In this document: positions 1-7,381 of the stretch, piece after piece | Layout of the letters: every line of letters begins with the position of its first letter | Numbering within the stretch: the stretch's first letter is position 1 | Source: CAZAYP01 sp964489425 [NCBI: uncultured Verrucomicrobiota bacterium] | GTDB taxonomy: Bacteria > Verrucomicrobiota > Kiritimatiellia > RZYC01 | Assembly (NCBI GenBank): GCA_964489425.1 | Contig: CAZAYP010000027.1 | Span: forward strand, 1 to 63,501 | Length of the DNA stretch: 63,501 nucleotides | Direction: 5' to 3' | Translations under genes and position numbers: made by a program | The notes under the pieces: generated by a model | Told to the model about the DNA's origin: nothing | The model's input: only the letters and a program-made list of their open reading frames with translations | Database searches by the model: none

Positions 1-757
1 CCTCCGGCGGCGCGGCCTGGGGCGCGCGGCGGTCGCGCACCACGCGCGCCGGCAGGCCCACGGCCACGGCGTGGGCCGGGATGGGGTGGGTCACCACCGC
101 GCCGGTGCCGATAATGCTCTGCTCGCCAATGGTCACGCCGTCCATGACCTTGACCCCGGCGCCAAACCAGCACCCGGCGCCGACGGTGATGCCCAGCGAC
201 GTGCGCGCCTGGTCCAGCACGGCGGTCCCAGCCTGCTCGTACTCGTGGCCGCCGCCGATAAAATACGTGTAGGCGGCCACCAGCACGCTGGGCCCGAGGA
301 CCACGCGGCTGCCGGAAAATATCTCGCAGTTGAAGCCCAGGTTGACGTTGTCCTCCAGGACAATGTCACCGTTCTTGCAGCTCAAGATCGTGTTGCGGCC
401 GATGAACACGCCGGACCCGATCTGGATGCCGCGGTTGTCCGCGCCCTTGGCGTCCAGCACGCAGTGGTCGTCGATCACCACGTTGTCGCCGAGCCGGATC
501 TTGTGCGGGTGGCGCAGGACCACGCCGGCGCCGAAGCTGACGTTGCGGCCGCAGGCGCCCAGCAGGCGCGGGTACAGCTTGGCGCGCAGGGCCAGCCCCA
601 GGGCGCCCGGCAGGTTCTGGCACAGCAGGAGGATGCTTTCATATTTCAGCAGCGCGCCCCAGGACCGGCGCCCGACAAACAGGTCGCAGTACTTCTGGCG
701 CTTGGTTTTCCGCGCGGAAAACAGCTCCTGCTGGATCGCTATGGCCACGTCCGGCAT
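1..757 (-). CDS. Hexapeptide-repeat (left-handed beta-helix) acyltransferase, 3' end cut by window edge
   Basis: About 252 codons are present and no stop is reached before the left edge, so the C-terminus is missing. The first ~75 residues are helical. They are followed by repeated hexapeptides of the [LIV]-G-x-x-x-x type (GDNVVI, GSGVFIG, GPSVLV, GEQSIIG, GTGAVV), which build a left-handed parallel beta-helix. The ending, with GAVVTHPIPAHAVAVGLPA, is the usual closing element of maltose/serine O-acetyltransferase-like enzymes. The start was chosen because GAGG lies five bases upstream of the ATG. The enzyme probably transfers an acyl group from acyl-CoA to a sugar or surface glycan; the acceptor cannot be read from sequence. 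The GT9 glycosyltransferase nearby fits a polysaccharide setting. Confidence 0.85.
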   Translation of the reverse strand, partial: MPDVAIAIQQELFSARKTKRQKYCDLFVGRRSWGALLKYESILLLCQNLPGALGLALRAKLYPRLLGACGRNVSFGAGVVLRHPHKIRLGDNVVIDDHCVLDAKGADNRGIQIGSGVFIGRNTILSCKNGDIVLEDNVNLGFNCEIFSGSRVVLGPSVLVAAYTYFIGGGHEYEQAGTAVLDQARTSLGITVGAGCWFGAGVKVMDGVTIGEQSIIGTGAVVTHPIPAHAVAVGLPARVVRDRRAPQAAPPE

Positions 758-895
758 GCTTACCTCGGCCCCGGCGGCCGGGCGGCGCGGGTTCTGATCG
801 ATCTCACCATCATCATGGGCCCATGTTTACACAGCGGGGCCGCGCATGGCAATCCCGCTCCTTGCGCAGGACAATTATGCGCGCCCAGCGTTTGG

Positions 896-924
896 TTGCA
901 TTTCTCCATCCCGTTCCCTAAACT
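896..924 (+). promoter_or_regulatory. Candidate sigma70-type promoter for argF
   Basis: TTGCAT and TAAACT are separated by 17 bases, about 40 bases before the argF start. The match is moderate and is based on sequence only. Confidence 0.4.
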
Positions 925-965
925 TGGCCCGATTGCCGGACAAGAACAAGCGAAAGGGAATGGTT

Positions 966-1892
966 ATGCGGCATCTGTTGACGTTGCAGGACTGGAGCGC
1001 GGCCGACATCCAGGGCGTGCTGGATCTGGCCCGGAAGATCAAGAAAAACCCGGAAAACTACGAAAACGCCATGTTCCGCAAGGTGCTGGTGATGCTGTTC
1101 GAGAAGCCCAGCCTGCGCACCCGCGTGTCGTTCGAGGTTGCCGCCGCGCAGATGGGCGGCCACGCGATTTACTACGATATTTCCACCTCGCCCATGGGCG
1201 CCGGCAAGGAAAGCGTCCACGACACGGCCAAGACCCTGAGCCGCTACGCGAACATCCTGATGGCCCGGCTGTACGAGCACAGCGTGATCGAGGAACTCGC
1301 GCACCATTCCAGCATCCCGGTGATCAACGGCCTGACCAACTTCTCCCACCCCGGCCAGATCATGGCGGATTTGCTGACCGTTCAGGAGCACCAGGGCAAG
1401 CTGGCGGGCCTGACCCTGGCCTACCTCGGCGACGCCAACAACAACGTGACCCATTCGCTGATGTTTGCCTGCCCCAAGATGGGCATGAACCTGCGCGTCG
1501 GCTGCCCTGCGGGCCACGAGTACTCGCCGCAACCCTCCGTGGCCGCGGCCGCGGCCGCGGACGCCCGCCAGCAGGGGGTTGATTTCCGCGTGGTCCACGA
1601 CGCCGGCGAGGCGGTCCGCGGCGCGGACGTGGTGTACTGCGACTCGTGGATGAGCTACCACATCGCCAAGGACCAGCTCCAGAAACGCATCAACATCTTT
1701 ACGCCGTACCAGGTGAACGCCCAACTCATGGCCCAGGCCGCGCCAGGCGCGATCTTCATGAATTGCCTGCCAGCCCAGCGCGGGTACGAGCAGACCGCCG
1801 AAGTGATCGATGGCCCGCAGTCCGTGGTCTTCGACGAGGCGGAAAACCGCCTGCATATCCACAAGGCCCTGCTGCTGATCCTGCTGGGCTGA
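966..1892 (+). CDS. argF: Ornithine carbamoyltransferase (atypical active-site loops)
   Basis: A 308-residue protein of the aspartate/ornithine carbamoyltransferase family. It would transfer the carbamoyl group from carbamoyl phosphate to ornithine, giving citrulline for arginine synthesis. The carbamoyl-phosphate motif S49-L-R-T-R53 is present. HPGQ replaces the usual HPCQ/HPTQ, MNCLPA replaces HCLP, and the ornithine loop usually written D-x-W-x-S-M-G reads DSWMSYH. The C-terminal EVIDGPQSVVFDEAENRLH block is typical of OTCases. An ATG six bases earlier (MVM...) directly abuts the SD-like AAAGGGA, so the second ATG, with six-base spacing, is preferred. A GC-rich stretch encodes an alanine run near residue 190. 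The family is secure; strict ornithine specificity is less so because three loop positions deviate. Confidence 0.85.
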   Translation: MRHLLTLQDWSAADIQGVLDLARKIKKNPENYENAMFRKVLVMLFEKPSLRTRVSFEVAAAQMGGHAIYYDISTSPMGAGKESVHDTAKTLSRYANILMARLYEHSVIEELAHHSSIPVINGLTNFSHPGQIMADLLTVQEHQGKLAGLTLAYLGDANNNVTHSLMFACPKMGMNLRVGCPAGHEYSPQPSVAAAAAADARQQGVDFRVVHDAGEAVRGADVVYCDSWMSYHIAKDQLQKRINIFTPYQVNAQLMAQAAPGAIFMNCLPAQRGYEQTAEVIDGPQSVVFDEAENRLHIHKALLLILLG

Positions 1893-1978
1893 TACCATTC
1901 CCGCGTGAAATTGGGTATATAATCTGCAACAGACTTGGCGCCAGGCATCTGGTTATGGAATGGAGAACAAGCATACGA

Positions 1979-2115
1979 GCTCCCCTCCTTTGCAAGGAGG
2001 GGTGGCCGCAGGCCGGGGTGGTTGTGGATGGTCCGCGCCCCGAGTCCGCGGTGGTAGGTATCCGCATCAACCGCCCCACCCTTCGGGTCCCCCCCGCCTT
2101 GTAAAGGCGGGGAGC
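1979..2115. repeat. Imperfect inverted-repeat (palindromic) intergenic element, ~137 bp
   Basis: The left arm (from GCTCCCCTCCTTTGCAAGG) and the reverse complement of the right arm (GCTCCCCGCCTTTACAAGG) match for about 46 bases with few differences, so the element can fold on itself. Each arm also contains its own small stem (CTCCTTTGCAAGGAG-like). The spacer from argF to the GT9 gene (1893-2214) holds nothing else recognisable. Similar non-autonomous palindromic elements scatter through many bacterial genomes and are often mistranslated as small ORFs. No flanking target-site duplication is obvious. Confidence 0.65.
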
Positions 2116-2214
2116 CCAGATAAATTCCGATCCTCATGCAAAAGTGGTATGACATGGCGGCCGCGCAGAGCCAATCGACCCATCCCAAGGAACCGGGCGT
2201 CCCGCTCAAATGAA

Positions 2215-3216
2215 ATGCCAGCCATTCCCCATATCCTGATCGTCAAGCTCAGCTCGATGGGAGACGTGATCCACGCCCTGCCAGTGGTCCATCAGCTCAA
2301 GGCCGGGCTGGGGGCAAAGGTGGACTGGGTGGTGCAGGGCGAATACGCCCCGCTGGCGGCGGCGTGCCCGGACGTGGCGCGGGTGATCGAGTTTCCCCGG
2401 CACACCTGGCTGCGGCAGGGGCCCGCGTTCCTCCGCATCTTGCGCGCGCCGGCCTACGACCTGGTCGTGGATCTGCAGGGACTGCTCAAGAGCGCGCTGG
2501 TGGCGCGGTTGGCCCGCAGCGCGCGGCGGATCGGCCCCTCGTTCCACCGCGAGGGCGCGCGCTGGTTCTATTCCGCGGTCGCCGGACCGCGCAACCGCAA
2601 CCGCCACGCGGTGGACGAAGCTTGCGACGTGCTCCGCCACCTGGGCCTGCCGCCGGCCGCGCCGGAATTCCCGCTACGATTCCCGGCGCTGGAGTTCACG
2701 CGTGGTGCGCCGCGCATCGCCCTGGTGCCCTGCTCGCGCTGGCCCACGAAAAATTGGCCGATCCCGGCGTGGATCGAAGCCGGCCGCCTGCTTTGCGCGG
2801 CGCCGGGCGCAGACCTCTTCATTTTCGGCGGCCCCGCGGATCGGGCGGCCGGCGCGGCCATCACCGCCGGCCTTGACGGCCGGGCGCAGGACCTGTGCGG
2901 GCGGCTCGCGCTGGCCGAGTTGGGCAGTTGGCTGCAGACCATGGACCTGGCCATTACCGTGGACTCCGGGCCCATGCACCTGGCCGCCGCGCTGGGCGTG
3001 CCGGTGCTGGCCTTGTTCGGCGCCACGGACCCGCGCCGTACCGGACCCTATGGCATGGGGCACCGGGTACTGGTCGCTGACGGCCTGGACTGCCGGCCAT
3101 GCCGAAGCCGGCGCTGCGCCCGCGAGGACCTGGCCTGCCTCCAGGGCATCCTCCCGGCGCAGGTGGCGGAAGCCGCCCGCGCCATGCTGGCCGCGCGCCA
3201 GGCAGGCGCGCCATGA
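2215..3216 (+). CDS. Glycosyltransferase family 9 (heptosyltransferase-like)
   Basis: 333 residues with the two-Rossmann GT-B layout of GT9. The N-terminus HILIVKLSSMGDVIHALPVV is the classic family opening. The C-terminal half has VPCSRWPTKNWP and TVDSGPMHLAAALGVPVLALFG, which bind the nucleotide-sugar donor. It likely adds a heptose or related sugar to LPS core or another surface glycan at the cytoplasmic membrane. The reading frame extends upstream through the inverted-repeat element, so the start was placed at the ATG just before the conserved N-terminal strand. No clear SD precedes it. The stop overlaps the next start by four bases (ATGA), so it is coupled to the HAD gene. Confidence 0.9.
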   Translation: MPAIPHILIVKLSSMGDVIHALPVVHQLKAGLGAKVDWVVQGEYAPLAAACPDVARVIEFPRHTWLRQGPAFLRILRAPAYDLVVDLQGLLKSALVARLARSARRIGPSFHREGARWFYSAVAGPRNRNRHAVDEACDVLRHLGLPPAAPEFPLRFPALEFTRGAPRIALVPCSRWPTKNWPIPAWIEAGRLLCAAPGADLFIFGGPADRAAGAAITAGLDGRAQDLCGRLALAELGSWLQTMDLAITVDSGPMHLAAALGVPVLALFGATDPRRTGPYGMGHRVLVADGLDCRPCRSRRCAREDLACLQGILPAQVAEAARAMLAARQAGAP

Positions 3217-4049
3217 CCCACCGATTGCAAGTCGTGTGCCTGGACTTTGACGGCACGATCATGGCGTACGACGGGAACCTGGCCTGGTTTCATCCGGAAG
3301 CGATCCGGACGCTGAACGCGCTGGAACCGCTGGGCATCGCGTGGTGCGCCAACAGCGGGCGCAACCGCGAAAGCCAGCTCGAGGTGCTGGAGCTGTCGCG
3401 CCAGCGCGGCCTGACCCATTGGCCGCAGGCGCTCCTGTGCAGCGAAAGCCTGATTTTCCTGCGCGAAAACGGGAGCTACCAGCCGCTGGCGACGTGGAAC
3501 GCCGCGGCCCAGGCCATGTTGCACGAGTTTCATGTCCGCGTGCAGCAGGTGCTGGCGCCGTGGTTGGAGGCCTGGCGCGCGATCTACCAGCCCCAGCGCG
3601 TCTGGTGGCAGCCGGACGCGACCGTGTTCCTCCTGTCAACCGAGGCGGATGCCCCGCTCCGCCTGCACCGGGAAATGGAGGCCCTCCTGCGGGTGTTGCC
3701 GGACGGCGTGGTGATCCGCAACGGCGGCTATGTGGCGGCCCTGCCGGGCGGCCTGGGCAAAGGCAACGTCCTGCGCGCTTACCTTGACCACGTCGGGATC
3801 GCGCCGGACCGCGCGCTGGCCATCGGCGACCATGTCAACGATCTCAGCATGCTGGACGGGTCCTGCGTCCGGCACGTGGGGTGTCCCGGGGACGCCTGCG
3901 CGGACGTGCAGGCCGCGGTGCGCAAGGCTGGCGGCCGCGTGGCGGCCCGGCCCGGCCCGGACGGAACCGTGGAGATTATCGAACACTATCTCGGGCGCCA
4001 GGGTTGCGCCGGGAACCAGGGCCCCGCATGCCACGCCACGGACGCCTGA
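3213..4049 (+). CDS. HAD-superfamily phosphatase (type IIB/Cof-like)
   Basis: 278 residues. Motif I is DFDGT near residue 11, with the nucleophilic Asp. NSGRN around residue 49 resembles HAD motif II. A cap domain follows, and the C-terminal GKGN plus GDHVNDLSML supply motifs III and IV that hold Mg2+. The layout fits the IIB group that removes phosphate from sugar phosphates. It starts inside the stop of the GT9 gene, so the two are probably co-translated, and a role in making a dephosphorylated sugar precursor is plausible. The substrate cannot be assigned. Confidence 0.85.
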   Translation: MTHRLQVVCLDFDGTIMAYDGNLAWFHPEAIRTLNALEPLGIAWCANSGRNRESQLEVLELSRQRGLTHWPQALLCSESLIFLRENGSYQPLATWNAAAQAMLHEFHVRVQQVLAPWLEAWRAIYQPQRVWWQPDATVFLLSTEADAPLRLHREMEALLRVLPDGVVIRNGGYVAALPGGLGKGNVLRAYLDHVGIAPDRALAIGDHVNDLSMLDGSCVRHVGCPGDACADVQAAVRKAGGRVAARPGPDGTVEIIEHYLGRQGCAGNQGPACHATDA

Positions 4050-5179
4050 ACAAGGCCCGGGCCCCGGCGGCCGCTTGTTGCGCGGTGGCCTGGGCGCTGT
4101 CCGGTGCGTGGTCACCGGCGGTGATGATCCGCCACGATGTCCCCGACGCTGCCTATACCAACCTGGCGCATCAATCCCAGTTCGCGGCCTCGGGGGTGAC
4201 TTTACTGACCGTCGGGGAGACCACGTCGGCCACCCTGGTTTCGCCGCGCCACCTCGTTACGGCCGGGCACCTGGTGGCCGGTTGGGTGCCCGCGGGAACC
4301 AACGAGGCGCCGGCGGCGATCGGGATCCGCGTGGGCACGAACCTGTATACCGGAACCCACGTCTTTCTGTTCCCGGGCTATGACCGGGCGCGCGTCGCCG
4401 GCGGATTCGACGTGGCGCTGGTGCGGCTGTCGGAGCCGGTAACCCAGGCGTGCCCGGCCGCGGTGTGGATCGGCGGCATCGGGTTGGGCCAGCGGTTCAC
4501 CGGGGTCGGCCAGGGCCGCAGCGGCACCGGGCTGGACAACAACGAACCGCTGCCGAGCGGCGTATTCCGGGCCTATGAGAACACCGCCGACTACCTTTAC
4601 GGTGCGGGCGACTACCGGCATTGGCGTTCTGATTTTGACAACGGCGAACCGGGCTATAACACCCTGGCCTATGTCCTGTACGACACGCAAAACCTCAGCA
4701 TCGCAGGGTCGTCATTGGCAACCCCGTGGCCGCTGGAAGGAACCACGGCGGCGGGCGACAGCGGCAGCGCCGCCTACGTGCCCACGCGGACAGGCTGGTT
4801 GCTGGCCGGCATTGCGAGCTATCGCTGGTATTCCCAGTATGGCGGCCAGGCCGGCTACGTGAACCTGTCGGCCCCGGACATCGCGGCCTGGCTGGCGGCG
4901 GTGGCGGCCGCGGAGGCCGCGCCGGTGCAATTCGTCCGCGAAGTTCCCGGCCTGCTCGTCCCGCAAAGCGCCGGTGCCGGCCTTCAGCTCTATGGCAATC
5001 TCGACCGGCGCTACGCGATCCAGGCCGTGGATTCGCTCCTGCCGCACCAGGCGTGGTTGACCATGACCAATGTCACGGCTACGACCATGCCCTTGCCCAT
5101 CCCCCTGCCGCCCGATGCCGGGGCCGCGCGTTTTTATCGCGCAACGGAACTGGACCTTCCCCCCTCGGCAGCGCCCTGA
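4028..5179 (+). CDS. Secreted trypsin-like serine protease with C-terminal verrucomicrobial-type beta domain
   Basis: 383 residues. The N-terminus is basic then hydrophobic (RHGRLNKARAPAAACC...), like a signal peptide. The chymotrypsin-fold triad is visible: H81 in LVTAGHLV, D128 in FDVALVRL and S245 in AAGDSGSAAY. Residues ~300-383 form a small domain with RRYAIQAVDSL and ARFYRATEL. This resembles the C-terminal module common in exported proteins of Verrucomicrobia-like bacteria. The start overlaps the HAD gene by 22 bases, and a later start cannot be excluded. The protease probably acts on extracellular protein. Confidence 0.8.
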   Translation: MPRHGRLNKARAPAAACCAVAWALSGAWSPAVMIRHDVPDAAYTNLAHQSQFAASGVTLLTVGETTSATLVSPRHLVTAGHLVAGWVPAGTNEAPAAIGIRVGTNLYTGTHVFLFPGYDRARVAGGFDVALVRLSEPVTQACPAAVWIGGIGLGQRFTGVGQGRSGTGLDNNEPLPSGVFRAYENTADYLYGAGDYRHWRSDFDNGEPGYNTLAYVLYDTQNLSIAGSSLATPWPLEGTTAAGDSGSAAYVPTRTGWLLAGIASYRWYSQYGGQAGYVNLSAPDIAAWLAAVAAAEAAPVQFVREVPGLLVPQSAGAGLQLYGNLDRRYAIQAVDSLLPHQAWLTMTNVTATTMPLPIPLPPDAGAARFYRATELDLPPSAAP

Positions 5180-5634
5180 GGGGCAAGGCGCTCGCCGCGC
5201 GTTCGGCTATCAACGGTTCCAGGGCCGGCCGGGGGTGTAGAACGAATTTGGTGTCAGGCTTGGGAATGTGTAGGAATGGTAGACAACCCCAAAAAGAAAG
5301 GAGAAAAGGCCAAGAGAAGAAAGGCTCTGCAACAAGCATCGTTCCTCTCTCGGCCCACTGTACGCTATGAATACTACGCTCCCCACGCCGGCGGCACAAG
5401 AACGAATGGCGCAGTGGATTCAGGCCATGGCCGCCGATCCGGCCCTGGGCCTGCTGGCCCGTCCGGAAGATTTGCAGAACTATCTGCAAGCCGGATTCAG
5501 CGTCTTGCTTAATAAACGGAAAAAGGTCAATTTCAGCGCACGATGTTGGCGCGCCCCCTTATGGAGATGCGCGGATCCCTGACAGATCTGTTGGTCTACC
5601 CGCGTGCAATATCAGTTGTTGCCGGCCCCGCGGG
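5180..5634. other. Gene-poor spacer with one doubtful 71-codon ORF (5367-5582, +)
   Basis: No convincing gene is seen. The ORF beginning MNTTLPTPAAQERMAQWIQ looks protein-like for its first ~50 residues, then turns into an Arg/Trp-rich tail typical of non-coding frame. It has no SD, so it may be a truncated gene remnant. Upstream lies a purine-rich stretch (AAAAAGAAAGGAGAAAAGGCC) after a segment reading TTTGGTGTCAGGCTTGGG, which resembles words found near repetitive elements in other genomes. That resemblance is from memory and weak. Confidence 0.3.
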
Positions 5635-6525
5635 TTAATCGTCCAGCGCCAGCGTGTCCGCAATGTCCGCGCAGTCCGTGAGCAGCATGACCAGCCGGTC
5701 CACGCCCAGGGCCACGCCCGCGCAGGATGGCAGGCCCTGGCGCAGGGCGGCCAGGAATACGGTGTCTGGCGGGTACACCGGACGGCCGGCTGCGGCCCGG
5801 AGTTCGGCAGCGGCCGCAAACCGCGTCTCCTGCTCCGCCACGTCGGTCAGCTCCGAGAACGCGTTGGCCAACTCCAGGCCGCCAAGATACACCTCCCAGC
5901 GCTCGGCCACGGCCGGATTGGCGGGCTTGCGTCGCGCCAGGGCGGCGGCGGCGGCCGGGTAATCCAGCAGCACCGCCGGCGTGTCGGCCGGCAGGTTGGG
6001 CTCCACCTGGTCCACCAGGTCCAGGTCGAAGCGGTCCGCGTCGAACGTGGCTACCGGGTCCCAGCCGGCCCAGCGCTGGAACGCGGCCGACACGGTAATC
6101 CGCGGCCACGGTGCGGCGAGCCGGATCTCTGCGCCCTGGTACCGGATGGCCAATGTCCCGGCCACGTGACGGATCAATTCCTCGGTTTCAGCGAGGATGT
6201 CCAGGTAATCGGCGCCAGCGCAGTACCACTCCAGCATGGTGAACTCCGGCCGGTGCCGGTGGCCCCATTCGCCCTGGCGGAAGCAGGGGCCAAGCTGGTA
6301 AATCCGCGGGCAGCCGGCGGCCAGCAGGCGCTTCATGTGCAGCTCGGGCGAGGTCCGCAGGAACGCCGCGCCGCTGGGCTCGGCGTCGATGTGCTCTTCC
6401 TGGGCCGGCGCCGGGATGCGCACCGGCGTGGTGACCTCGACGTAGCCGCGGGCGTCAAGAAACGCGCGCAGGGACCGGAGAATGCCGGCCCGGCGTTGGA
6501 GACGTTCCGGCAGGGTGGCGGCCAT
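5635..6525 (-). CDS. epmA: EF-P lysine ligase EpmA (LysRS-like, PoxA/GenX family)
   Basis: 296 residues matching the catalytic core of class II lysyl-tRNA synthetase without the anticodon-binding domain, which is the hallmark of EpmA. Class II motif 2 is visible in IYQLGPCFRQGEWGHRHRPEFTMLEWY (given here as positions ~90-115; key residues R98, E101 and H106 region), and motif 3 in LGVDRLVMLL near the C-terminus. RTSPELHMKRLLAAG precedes motif 2. In E. coli EpmA attaches (R)-beta-lysine to the conserved loop lysine of EF-P. Here it lies 23 bases downstream of efp on the same strand, which supports the assignment. The partner EpmB (lysine 2,3-aminomutase) is not in the window. Confidence 0.9.
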   Translation of the reverse strand: MAATLPERLQRRAGILRSLRAFLDARGYVEVTTPVRIPAPAQEEHIDAEPSGAAFLRTSPELHMKRLLAAGCPRIYQLGPCFRQGEWGHRHRPEFTMLEWYCAGADYLDILAETEELIRHVAGTLAIRYQGAEIRLAAPWPRITVSAAFQRWAGWDPVATFDADRFDLDLVDQVEPNLPADTPAVLLDYPAAAAALARRKPANPAVAERWEVYLGGLELANAFSELTDVAEQETRFAAAAELRAAAGRPVYPPDTVFLAALRQGLPSCAGVALGVDRLVMLLTDCADIADTLALDD

Positions 6526-6548
6526 GGGCGCGGTGGGCCGCGGCCGGG

Positions 6549-7115
6549 TCAGAAAGAGCCGATCCGGGAATCGTACCCGCCCGTGCGCGTATCGATGCGC
6601 ACGCGATCGCCCTCGTTGATGAACAGCGGGACCTGGATTTCGTAGCCGTTGTCGAGGAACGCCGGCTTGAGCACGTTGGTGGCGGTGTCGCCGCGCGCGC
6701 CCGGCTCGGTGCGGGCAATGACTTTTTCCACGAAGAACGGCAGGGTAATTTCCAGCGGCTTGTCGTTGTGGAACAGGACCTTGACCTCCATGTTCTCGAC
6801 CAGGAAGTGGCGCTGGTCGCCCAGCACTTCCGCGTCCATGGCGATTTCCTCGTAGGTGTGCCGGTCGCTGAACATGAACCGGTCGCCCTCGGTGTAGGAG
6901 AACATCATTTCGCGTTCTTCCAGGTTGGGCCGATCGATCTTGTCGGCGGCGCGGAAGGTCCGTTCCATGGTGCCGCCGGTGTTCAGGTTCTTGAGCTTAC
7001 AGCGGTACAGGGCCTGGCCCTTGCCCGGCTTCACAAAGTTGAACTCCGTGATCATGTAGGGATCGCCGTCAATTTCGATCTTCAGGCCCTTCCGCAAATC
7101 CGATGCGCTATACAT
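6549..7115 (-). CDS. efp: Translation elongation factor P
   Basis: 188 residues, the normal EF-P length, with three beta-barrel domains. EF-P binds ribosomes stalled at consecutive prolines and promotes peptide-bond formation. The modification loop PGKGQA carries K32, the equivalent of E. coli K34, the residue beta-lysylated by EpmA. The C-terminal EIQVPLFINEGDRVRIDTRTGGY is the standard EF-P ending. The start has GAGGAG seven bases upstream. It follows tRNA-His on the same strand, and epmA follows it, so all three may be co-transcribed. One nearby gene encodes 33 prolines in a row, an obvious potential client. Confidence 0.97.
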   Translation of the reverse strand: MYSASDLRKGLKIEIDGDPYMITEFNFVKPGKGQALYRCKLKNLNTGGTMERTFRAADKIDRPNLEEREMMFSYTEGDRFMFSDRHTYEEIAMDAEVLGDQRHFLVENMEVKVLFHNDKPLEITLPFFVEKVIARTEPGARGDTATNVLKPAFLDNGYEIQVPLFINEGDRVRIDTRTGGYDSRIGSF

Positions 7116-7147
7116 AGCTGCTCCTCGTTCTTGAGTTATGTTTTCCC

Positions 7148-7163
7148 GCCGGCCCGGGCCGGC
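7148..7163. repeat. Perfect 16-base palindrome between tRNA-His and efp
   Basis: GCCGGCCCGGGCCGGC is fully self-complementary. It sits six bases past the tRNA 3' end and about 32 bases before the efp start. In the transcript it could form a strong hairpin, but no U-run follows. It is more likely a processing or partial-attenuation element than a true terminator. Confidence 0.5.
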
Positions 7164-7168
7164 GCAAA

Positions 7169-7246
7169 TGGGGTGAGTGACGGGACTCGAACCCGCGACA
7201 TCCAGGGCCACAACCTGGCGCTCTATCCAACTGAGCTACACCCACC
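7169..7246 (-). tRNA. tRNA-His (anticodon GTG)
   Basis: A full cloverleaf is visible. The acceptor GTGGGTG pairs with CACTCAC (one G-U), and the D arm has the AGCTCAGTTGG consensus. The anticodon stem CCAGG/CCTGG encloses TTGTGGC with GTG at 34-36, and the T arm has GGTTCGAGTCC. The gene encodes the extra G-1 opposite discriminator C73, the identity element of histidine tRNA, and an encoded CCA end. Confidence 0.97.
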
Positions 7247-7266
7247 GTCGTGGAAAATGCGCGGGC

Positions 7267-7295
7267 ACTGTAGGGCATCACCCGCAGGAAATCAA
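7267..7295 (-). promoter_or_regulatory. Candidate promoter for tRNA-His (and possibly efp-epmA)
   Basis: On the minus strand TTGATT and TACAGT are separated by 17 bases. The -10 ends about 20 bases before the tRNA 5' end. Confidence 0.55.
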
Positions 7296-7324
7296 CCGCT
7301 ATTTGCGCCTCGCCGGCAGCGCAC

Positions 7325-7360
7325 AAAAAAACCGGCGGGAGACAGGCTCCCGCCGGTTTC
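7325..7360 (-). terminator. Rho-independent terminator of ppdK
   Basis: On the minus strand AAACCGGCGGGAG and CTCCCGCCGGTTT form a 13-bp perfect stem around a five-base loop, followed by a T-run. It lies about 20 bases after the ppdK stop. Confidence 0.9.
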
Positions 7361-7381
7361 GATCGGTCGTTACGTCGACGA

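Noticed and set aside
1960-2214. N-terminal extension of the GT9 protein
   Set aside because: It is translated from the inverted-repeat element. The conserved GT9 N-terminus begins right after the chosen ATG.
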